Shown here one piece after another: positions 1-11,100 of a stretch of DNA of 64,000 bases; position 1 is the first letter of the stretch, and every line of letters begins with the position of its first letter. Location: contig OY804580.1 of assembly GCA_963680875.1 (NCBI GenBank), forward strand, positions 111,789,534 through 111,853,533. Reading direction: 5' to 3'. Under the pieces are notes generated by a model. The model ran no database searches, had not been told where the DNA came from, and worked only from the letters and a program-made list of their open reading frames with translations. Source of the DNA: Bathymodiolus brooksi (taxonomy: Eukaryota; Mollusca; Bivalvia; Mytilida; Modiolidae). The position numbers and the translations under genes are program-made.

Positions 1-839
1 ACACAAAATGCAAAAGTCATATTTGTGTAGCCTTCAGCAGAAGAAATATGTATATGCCAATTTGCTCAACGGTCCAACTATATATAGATAGCTAGGGAAT
101 GCAAATATGAACGTATATTGACACTAACAGTCGTAAACTGAATCAAGTAAAGATTGTAATTATTATCTGTCAGACCTCAAATCAGAGTGCAACAATGGAA
201 CAAAACTACTGTAGTTCAAAGCCTATTTTCTAAATGCAGAGGTATTAACGTAAACACAGGTCTGTCAGCAACAGTTCTATAAATAGATCGCAATTAATAA
301 AAAATATCGATCGGATTTGGAAGCGGATCGAAAAAAATCTGAAGTGTCTCCGTGCATTTCAACGAATTTTGAATGACCAACCTTCTCAAATATGAACATA
401 ATATATATGAGAACTCTATATCACAGGATTGAGAACAAAATTAATCAACAGTTTGTTTGGTTGAAAGTAGCTTCGATCATCATTTCCCGTAGCACATAAT
501 CTCGTTGAGATTAGGATTCTGAAGAAATTTTCTGTCTGTTCTTCATCCTAATCTCGTTTCAAGCCCTATCAAGGGTATTCTGGAAATTTTAAATTTGACC
601 ACCCGGTGCATTCCGATGGGTATTTTGGCATGGACTGATTGTGTCAGATCAAGTGCAGGTAAGATTTCATATATAGACATATTTTCTAGTTCAAATCTGC
701 AAAAATATTGATATTTCCTTACCTTTTACACTGTATATCCGACAAAATAATCCAAAATCTACTTTAAGCTGACCGCCATTTTACTGAATTTGCCAGTTTA
801 AGTGCAAATGAACCAAGTATGGACTTCAGATCAAGGTCC
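1..839. other. Non-coding, nothing recognised
   Basis: AT-rich sequence with no convincing exon. A small inverted repeat around gagattaggat / atcctaatctc lies near 509-554. It is presumably SUV39H intron or 3' region. Confidence 0.4.
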
Positions 840-934
840 GCCGAGACACAAGTTTGTCACAGGAGCTACATTATTACAGCTAGTTTTCCATTAGCTGCAA
901 TAATGTAGCTCCTGTGACAAACTTGTGTCTCGGC
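840..934. repeat. Near-perfect 42-bp inverted repeat (hairpin)
   Basis: Left arm 840-881 and right arm 893-934 are reverse complements with one mismatch, separated by an 11-base loop (agttttccatt). It lies downstream of SUV39H exon 5, presumably in its last intron. It is probably a fold-back or MITE remnant. Confidence 0.85.
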
Positions 935-1979
935 AGAGCTACAGCGCGGTCCCATTCGTCACAATGGAGCAAAAAAAAAAGTTGCAGTTGAAACATAAAA
1001 ACTCACTATTTACGCTTCAAACATTTCATTATAACTATTACTGATGATCCCAGTCCTTGTTAAATCAGTTTGGCTGAGAAATATATGCTTTTCAAAGGTA
1101 GCAACAACCATGTTCAAATTTATTGATCGTTTTCCATAACCGGAAACTACGGAAGGCAGAGCTTTTCTAAATATGGTATTTCTTACTACACGCTGATGTA
1201 AACATTCACGCCTAAATCGCCAAATATGGTATCGACATCCAAATAGTGAGGCAGAAAATGACGAAATTCAAAATGTTTAGAGAGAAGATTTTTATTTTGT
1301 GGGAATTACATTCTAAAATACTGGTAGGTGATAAAAACTTGTTATAATAATGGACAAAAGGAGAGGTTATGTCTTATTATTGATAAATGCAGGCATCAGA
1401 AGCTCTGTAAGCGAGCGCAAAAAATCTCGGCGGCTGCTCCATTACGTGTAATGGCATCCCGTTATAACCCTTGCGAGTAAGTGAGCATTTAGGGTTTTAT
1501 TATTAGAACTAGTTTTCCATGTACACTTAAAAAACAGCAAAAGACGCTGATTTATTCGGATCATTTCAATACTTTTACCTGATAATTGGATATACAAGTA
1601 CTTCCGAGAATCATCTAGAACAAGTTCCGGTTACAATAAAATACGGATCAAACGAGAAAAATACAAATCCGGATTTACCGCAAATGCAAAAAGGAAAAAA
1701 AAAATTGGGTCGGCCCCAATTTCGGAGGGTCGGTCAGCCAACAGCAACCAAACCTTTTTTTATTTTTGGCCTCAGAATCAAAATAAATCAATTTCTATGA
1801 CACATAAAATATTATATTGATGAGTGATGTGGATGTAAAAATACAAGGGTAATCCTAGAATATATAGTTACAAAACTGAACTGCATGAGTAATCACAAAA
1901 AACTAAACAATTGTTGATGCCGTCACCACAGAAATAGTAGCACCTACAGTATGTATATACAGGAGAGAAAAAACAATAC
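935..1979. other. Probable SUV39H intron, no exon found
   Basis: The post-SET Cys-rich segment expected after exon 5 was looked for on the minus strand and not found. A poly-A-containing stretch with gggtcgg motifs near 1690-1760 loosely resembles 9240-9440 and may be an old dispersed repeat. Confidence 0.4.
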
Positions 1980-2109
1980 CTGTCATCATGTAATCAAAGG
2001 TAAGTTCTTCTCCTTTGTGTATGTCTCGTCGTGAAAACAGGGCAATTCTAGGCAGAGTAGGGTCCAATGTGTTAATCCATACTCCAAAAACTTCTAAATT
2101 TGGATCACA
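1980..2109 (-). CDS. SUV39H1: SUV39H exon 5 (SET C-terminal half)
   Basis: This 130-bp exon has acceptor tttttcag and donor gtattg. It encodes [14 protein letters not shown] to [11 protein letters not shown], which completes NHSCDPN and supplies the catalytic-pocket ELTFDY tyrosine. It ends in phase 1, so at least one more coding exon must follow below position 1980. Confidence 0.95.
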
Positions 2110-5100
2110 CTGAAAAACAAAGCAAATTTTTTGAAATGTAAATGTCATTTACTATATCATGCAGCTCAATCTGTATATTCTGTAAAGAAGTCAATAATGT
2201 CTCAGCCAGACCAGGGTGGTAAAATTCCTCGGAAAGGCAATAACATTAAAGTAGCATCACTTGGTGTCTGTTCTTCTGTAATTGAGAGGTGGGAAAAAAT
2301 GTTACCTCTGACCTCCAGCAGGTCAGTTAATAAAAAATTTATAAAGCAAGGTTGTTTGTCATGTGTTTTTTTTAAATTGTTTATGGATGAATAAAATGTC
2401 ATTAATTTTTCAAATTGCTTGCCTTGTAAACCAATATATCTACAAAAAGGAACGATTTAGACCTTTTTGGAATTTTATTTATAGCATTTGGTATGCATCG
2501 TAAAATAGTTGTGTTAATTAGAACATTAACCTGATATAGTCTTCTTTTGTCCAAAGTTATCCAAGTTGTTTCTGTTCAATTTAAACATTACAATTTACAT
2601 ACATGTTAAGCTGTAATATTCTGAAAACTGGTGAAAATAATCCCCCCCCCCCCCCCCCCAATGTAGCATCTTTGTCAAGTGTGGTTCCATTTGGTCAAGT
2701 TTTTTTTTAAGACAAAGATTAAAATGTGAAAAGTTCACAAGGTGGTGTAATCAAAGTGGAGACAAAAATTCAAATCTTTACACGCATTGTCTCTGATTTG
2801 GGTTATTTTTTCCAACCCACATATTTCAACTGGGAATACACGTAAAATATCCCTTCACTGTATAATTATTATTTTTGTTAATTTGCAGAGATTATCTCTT
2901 TAAATTAATTGCAAATATATGGTTCTTAATAACAATACATTTGTCTAGGCACATTTTTCCATATCTAAAGCCTTCTTACTGAATGATTAATGAAGTGAGA
3001 AACATTTCCATAGTAACCAGCATCAACAGTAAATGGACAGTCTCCGTCATTATAGTCGAGATCAAAAAGGTAGGTACGTCCAACTGCATCATAATACTTT
3101 CCCCGTTTTTCTGCTTCTACATCTGTTATCACCTGTGAAAATTCATTAAAGAGAATATGAAATACAATGTATAACAACTTACATCAACAAGATTTTTTAC
3201 TTATGACCAATTTCCTTGCTTATTTGGAAAACTGGACACTAGAAAGTACTATTACACAAAAGTTTAAGTACAATATAAAATATTAAATGTTGTATTGTCT
3301 TTTTGTTGTAACAAACATAATATACAAGTAAAAAGTGAAGTGTACAAAAATTGCAATCTTTCAACTCACAAAAACTACAATTTTACTCCAAACATTTAGC
3401 GACTTCTTTTCACAAAACTGACAAAATTAAATTACTATGTTTACTAAAAACCACCACATTACCTCTACATATTTCTATGTTTAATTGCATCTATTGTGCT
3501 TGACCCTCAACAGTTGGAAAGTCAAACCACTGATGTTGGAACAAACAAAATTGTTATTGTTATTGTGTGATAAAGTTTGTAAGTGACTTACCACAGGTCA
3601 GTGGTTTTCTCTGGTTTCCTCCACCAATAAAACTGAAATATTGTTGAAAGTAGTGTTAAGCACCATGAAACTAAATCATTTATGTTTAATTATTAGATTA
3701 AACGCTGTATCATTAAATAAATTCCAGACTTTCTTAACATTAACAAAGATTCATCCCTTACCTCACCAACATATTCCACTACAAACGATCCTGCCTTTAT
3801 ATTCTGAAGGGTTTTTACACCCCATCCCCTGCCATTAGCTGTTCTAAATATACTTAATTTAAATTTTCTTCCTAATTGAACGACACGGTTGGGACATTGT
3901 GGCCCACACTTGCACCGTTTATTACATTCATATATTGGGGTTCCTTTAGGTACTCTTAATCTCTTAGATTTGTAATATGCAAACTCTGATCCACATCCTG
4001 TAACACAGCAATTTTTCTTGTTGTCTAAACAATTGTCACATTCACAGCCGACAAGAGGATCATTTGGTATAACAATGCCCTCCATTGGTTTATAGTCATT
4101 GATGTAAACAAAGTTTTCTGGAGGGCCTTCAAGATCGATGTTGTTTTCCACACATATACCAGCAGGATCAGTACTGATAGTATTCAAATGAGATTCCCAC
4201 TCTTTTATTGCCTTTTGGATTTCTTTCTTCCTTTCTTTATATGCCTTTGTTCTTGGATTCATGGGCTTCCCTACTGAATGATTATATTTTGGTTTATACT
4301 TTCCACCTGTTGCAAGAAGTCCTTTAAAGAAGGGTTTACCACCTTTCACTGGACTACCAACAGATAATAACTGAAGAGGGGAGATTTTTTCTTTCATTGG
4401 TTTCAACTTTTGGAAAATTTCATCAACTCTACTTCTCTTAGAGATGGGAATATCATTAACAAATGTGCACTTCCTTTTTGTTCCCTTGGCATGGAATTGA
4501 TCTAGCAGATCTTGACAGTCTAGATTTTTCTTAGGTTCCCAGGAATTATGTGCATTACTCCAATCCTTCCATTTGATCAAGTAATAATCTTCATCCTACA
4601 AATAAAATAAATTCTAAACAATATAAATTTTCATTTATACTTTTTTGTTGACTGCATTATTCCAATTTTACAATTCATTTTTTGGAACTATCAGATATGA
4701 ATCAATATGGGGACCTTAAAGGACTTTTCCTGCAAGTTTAGTTCAAATTTAATTTAGATTATTTGCTTAAATATGCTTTTCCAAAAAACAAAAACACCTC
4801 TAAAGTTTAAGAGCTCCTAATTATACCCCTAAAATTAAAATTTGAGCCCATTTAAAAAAAATATAAATGTATTCACAGTATTGGCAGCTATCTTGCATTG
4901 AGTGTGGACCTATTGGATATAAATTAGAATGATGACTACCCAAGGACCATTCATACCAACTTTGGTTGATACCTGTGCAGTAGTTTCTAAGAACTAATGA
5001 TTAAAATGTAAAAAGTTAATGACAGACAACAGGTGATGGCAAAACCTCACCCTGACGACTTTTAATCAGGTGAGCTAACGAAGAGTTCTGTTAATGACAT

Positions 5101-8100
5101 CAAAGAAGTAATATCATGTAATAAAACATATACAATACTCAATTTATATAGTGGTTATCTATTGGTTTTATTGATGAAAAAATATGTGTAGGCACTAGGG
5201 ACATGCATAAATGGTCATGTTATATTATACATAAAAAGGGTTTCTTGGAAAACATTTTGGGAAATTAAAGGCTTAACTTTCCCCACATTTATCTGGAAAT
5301 TATGTGTTGGATTTTGCAAAGTTGTCTAAAGTGGATTCTATATTTTTATACTTTTTTTGTACATTAAATATGTCGTAAAGGTAAATATTCAATGGAAGCT
5401 TATAGAAAAACATTTATTTGAACTCAACAGTATCAATTTACTTATTCGAGCGGTATGATGGCAGCCGAGTAAGGACATGTTTAACAGGCTCTCAAATTAC
5501 CATTTACTATTTACTAATACGTCATTATTCTATCAACTTATATCTGGCTTAGTGAATTTAAATTTTGTGAACAATTGTGATTAACATTGGAAACAGACAA
5601 AGGATATCTACACTGTATCTATCACAACATTTATTGACTGAGTAGAAGGACAAGTGGTTGTACACGCGTTTCCGCCATTAAGAGTCAAGTTATATTATAC
5701 ATAAAAAGGGTTTCTTGGAAAACATTTTGGGAAATTAAAGGCTTAACTTTCCACACATTTATCTGGAAATTATGTGTTGGATTTTGCAAAGTTGTCTAAA
5801 GTGAATTCTATATTTTTATACTTATTCGAGCGGTATGATGGCAGCCGAGTAAGGACATGTTTAACAGGCTCTCAAAATACCATTTACTATTTACTAATAC
5901 GTCATTATTCTATCAACTTATATCTGGCTTAGTGAATTTAAATTTTGTGAACAATTGTGATTAACATTGGAAACAGACAAAGGATATCTACGCTGTATCT
6001 ATCACAACATTTATTGACTGAGTAGAAGGACAAGTGGTTGTACAGGCGTTTCCGCCATTAAGAGTCGAGTAGACTGTATTCAAGTACGATGGGTGAAAAA
6101 CAAAATCTGAGGAACTCAAACGAATGTACACCAGTAAGGACCTTTCTGAATGTTTTGCAAATTTACATATGACACTTAACAAAGAAATCCAAATAGTTAA
6201 TCATGAAATGGCAAGAATTTCCGAAAAGGTGAATGTACTAGACTCAAATGCACAACTTGTCAATGATGACTTGCAGAATATTCATAACACAGAGATTGTA
6301 GTACCCAAAAGACTGAAAAGGCCTGTCCTCAGTTGAGGTAGGAATTTCGCAAGTTTTAACAAACGGGTAAAATCTGTAGCTCCTATGGTCACCAAAAAAC
6401 CCAAACAAAAATATTACAACAAAAAAACAACCAAGAGCTGCAGTTCTACAGTCAACATGTCTGATTGCGGTGTATATGTTGATAATATTAATAAATAAAT
6501 GTTGAAAGCAGGAAAGTGGCGTTCCGTTAATCTTGGCAAAGATTCACCTTTCCTTCCTCTACCCCTGTGTAGAGTTGGAGCATCTGCACTCTCCTCTATC
6601 AGTGCTCTGATTAATGCACCACGAAAGTTTTGATGAGTGCGACGCTTTCCTGCGTTACCGTACTTGCGATAAAAGACATAAGCATTAACAATCACCATAT
6701 TTAGATGGTGAAAAAACAATGTTTTCCACCACTTCACCGATTTACGAAGGACGTCGTAGTACTGACAAATTTGATCATTGAGATCCACACCGCCCACGTT
6801 CTTACAATAAGCAACATTCATAGCTGGTTTCCAAACTGGCTCGCCATTACGGTCGGTCTTGTCTGTGATCACAATTTTGGCTTCGTGGAATGACGAGAGC
6901 ATGTGAACATCTCGTTTGTCTTTAAATTTTAGAGCTAGGAGATTGTCCATTCTTCGAAAGATGGCGTCTCCTTTTCTGAGTTTTATCTGTTCAAATGCTT
7001 TGGGAACTAACTTCCTGTTACGACGTAAAGTTCCACACGTGTATGTTTCAAGAAAGTCCAAAGCAGTGAAAAATTCAGGGCTTGTGTAGTAATTATCCAT
7101 ATATATTTTATGTCCTTTTGACAACAAACCACAGTATGCCAGTAATCCAACAACTGTTTTTGTAGAATCTGCATCTAAATCCACTGCCTCACTGAATAAT
7201 TCACAACCTTCCTCACCAGAATAAATGTCAAATCCAAGGCAGTAGCCCGATGACGCCTCACATACTTGGTATAACTTTATTCCAAATTTGTGTGGCTTGT
7301 TGGGGTTGTAAACCCGAAATTTCACCCTACCCTTGAATGTGCACATCCCTTCATCGAAACTGAGCGTTTCTTCAGGTGAATAAACATCAAATGTTCTCCT
7401 CATCATATGAACAAAAGGGTTTACCTTATACAACCTACCCGCCGGATGATTGTCATTGTCCACGAGATGCAGGTTTGACAAAATAGCCATAAATCGATCT
7501 TTTGCCATTTTACTGCCAAAAAAATGGAGTTGATATAGTTGGGTCGGTACTCCAGTATGATTCTAAGTCCGGTTTTCTTGTTAATCCTATTGTTATCACT
7601 AAAGAAATGTATATTTTCATCTCGCTTATTGTCACTTCCGTCCATCTTTGCATACGAGAAAATGGCTTCATGTTTACACCATCCGTTCTGCCTTCTGCAT
7701 ACCTATTCGTCTCATTAACTAAGTGTTTCCACATATTTTCTTCAAAAAGAAGATTAAAGAAGTCAAACGGCTCTGGATTTTCAGGCAATTGTTTTTGTAA
7801 GCCCGGCTTACCAGTGAAAGGAGCAATCAACGGCATGGCATCCCCACGACTCCATCCAACTTCCACATCATCTCGTATATCCCGATCATTTTCAGCCTGC
7901 TCAATATCAATACCACCGACAATTTCAATATTCTCAGCTATATCAAATTCATCAAACTCTTCATTAGCATCGGAGTCATTGAAATATTTCATGAAAAAGT
8001 CAGCCCTTTCCTCCTCATTCAATTCTATATACGCCATTTTGGAATGTTTTTAATCATTTTTTCTACTTCTTGGTCTTTTGTGTTTCACCAACAATAATTA

Positions 8101-11100
8101 CATAACACCATATCAATAAACGCTTGCAAGATACAGATATGACCTACTATAACTCGTAAATGAAACCTCAGGGTATCGAACGGGCTTATAATGTGATCTG
8201 GGGTCAAACAGGAGACAGTCAGAAAACGACTATTGTCGTGATCAGCAGTTGGTCAGCGCGACTTTAGTCACGAATAGCATGGTAAGGGTTAACCTAACTT
8301 GTAATGGTTGTTGAAAAGACCAAAGAGGAGGAAGCCTATTGATTTTCAAGGTCAGAGTTCAAAAGTCAAGATCAAAACTTAGTTTTTCCAACAATTTGCT
8401 GTTGCGAGTGGATGTGATGCCCTAGTTTATATTCTATAATTTTGTAGAACAGTATTTTAAATTTTATCAAAAACTTTTACAAATTAACCAGACATGTATT
8501 TAATACAAGTTATCAAGAAGAATTTTGATTTTCAGAACATTTATACAATTTTTTTATGATAATATTACAACTCTGATAGTGCTTACGGTTTCTTGTAGTA
8601 TCCTGTCGCGTTAAAAAATATACTACTTTAATATTTAAAATGGTATATAAATGCATTAAATAATCAAGAAAAAACCCAAATGGTCTTAGATGGTGCCGTT
8701 TCATACACATTACTACCATAACTTGTAATAAACATTTGGTTTCCTGTCACGATAAAAATGTTTAAAAAGATGGGTAAATATTTTTTCCTGATATCACTTG
8801 TTTCTCTTAGTGTTGATATGAAACATATTCCCGTCCACATGTGAAATATTTAACAATTTCGATACCAAAAGAAACCAGTTTGAATACCATATTCTTGTTC
8901 ATATCTTGCTTTGGGCCTGAGGATTTCATTAAGATATCTAGGGATTGGGCATGGGAAATTGTTATCACATGTGTCTGTTGAAGCATACAAATCAGTGACA
9001 TATGAAAAGGATTTAATTTGTAACACTTTAAAAAGTGATGAATAAAACTAAAAGTAGGATATCATAGAGGAATTCTCCAAGATGCTCTGGTAATATATGC
9101 AATGAAGTAAAAAGAACAAATACCTTGTTGACTAAGTTAAAATATATAATAAACACAACAGATTAGTGTTTTATCTAGGACTGAAATGGGGCAAGGTATA
9201 TTTTTTTTTAAATGACACTTTGCACGTAGAATTTACCAAAAAAGGCACACAGAAAAAATAGGGTAGGTAGGTAGGTAAAATCATTTTATTTTTCATAATT
9301 ATTTTGATTTCTTGACTTTAACAGTGCTTAGCCAAAATGTGATGACATAGTGGCGTTTTACAAAAAATACCAATAAAATGTGCTAGGGTAGGCAGAAAAA
9401 ATAGGGACGGTACTGTAGGGAAACCTTGAAAAAATATATTTTTTTCTGGCCTTATTCGTACACACATGACACAGGTACATGTGGTGCGAGTCAAAGAGAA
9501 CTGCTATCAAAACATCTACAATAATTAATGTTTATACAAATGTTGAATAGTAAAGGCCTACAGGTGTTTTGGGGGAATCCATATAAACTGCTATCAAAAC
9601 ATTGTTGACAGATTACCAAGCTCAGGTAAACATCACCACCGCCGATGAATGTTGATTAAAAATTGACACTTCATTACAAGTTCACACAATTTTACAGCGG
9701 GTGAAACATTTTATATTACCTGCTGAAGAATTTCATTAGGTTTCGGCATGAGGCTGCTTCTGCCTTCCTCATCTCCTCCTTTTTTTTCCTTCTGTCGGCA
9801 GTCAGCATTTTTTTTATTTTCACAATGGCGTCAAAATTTGATAGTTCGCTAGAGTTGTCGCCCTTCGACCAAGCGATCTTACGGATCGTTTGAAGAAATG
9901 AAAAAGGGCACATCTGCAATACATGGTGCCACGTTTTTTTTTTTTTTTATCAAAAGGGGCTTGGCACCGTGCCATTCTATTTTTCTTTAGATAAAACACT
10001 ACAGATGTATACAATTAATTAAACCCTGACTAAGTAATAAGTAAAACATAGTACATACATCTTCTACACAGTGATCTTGAATTTGTTCAACTTCCCACTG
10101 ATCATCTTCCCAATGTATTTCACCTTTTTCTACAACTGGAATAGAGAAAGTTACATTTGTATGATTGTTTATTCAAATGAATGCAATTCAACCTAAAACT
10201 TCTTTTTCCTTACACAAACTTACATCTTGCCTCCTATTCATTCCAGTATGTAAAAATTATGATTTAAAAAAACCCACATTATTTTATATCGAAAGCCGAA
10301 ATAGTGGTAAAATTAGAGGTCAAGCACAATCAAATGGTATCAACATACAAGAAGTGACCACCTTGTAATGTATTATCACAATTTGATAGTTGTTTCAAGA
10401 ATGATTCCAGTTTTTCAAAAGGAAATTATGCATTATAGGTCTTTTATTAATAATCAAGTCATGAAAAGTGGGCTGAAAAAAACATGGTAAATTTAAAATA
10501 TCAAATGGTTTCGAAAATACCTTTTGAAATTGAATTGTGGCTCATTTAAAAGTATTTACTATTAAAAATGAGGTAAATATTAGAGTGTGAATTTATAAGA
10601 TTATCATTTAAGCAATTTGACTCCCACTTTGACAGCGACTTGCAGAAGATCAATGTTTAGCATCTATGTTTTCCTCTACCATTAAAACGGACTGCCATGA
10701 TAAAATAAAAATATTGATACATGTTAATGCCAGTGATATTGTTTGCCTTTAATTACCTCCGAAATTCGGCTGTTCCCCCTAGAGAAAGTTTCCCAATTTG
10801 TCAAAAAAATGGCTTAAAATTATCCCCAATAAGATGTACAATTTTCCCAATCGGTGAGTCTCGGTAGTAAAACTAAAGTACATGAATATCTTGTTTCCAT
10901 TCGAAATGTTTTTTTTTTTTATATCGTGAAAGCACTTTTGAGATCCGGACTTTAATATCAGAATCAATGCAGTGTTTGTAACGCACATGGTTTTCAATGG
11001 TAAGATAGCGTCAATTTTTCCGTTTCTTTCCAATTCCCAAAAATTTCCCCTCCGATTGAAAATGTCGCACAATTCAAAATACTATGTTAAAAAACTGTGT

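Noticed and set aside
9716..9919. Lys/Glu-rich ORF as an obligatory SUV39H exon
   Set aside because: SUV39H exons 2 and 3 already join in phase 0 across the chromodomain ([12 protein letters not shown]). An extra segment here would split the chromodomain.
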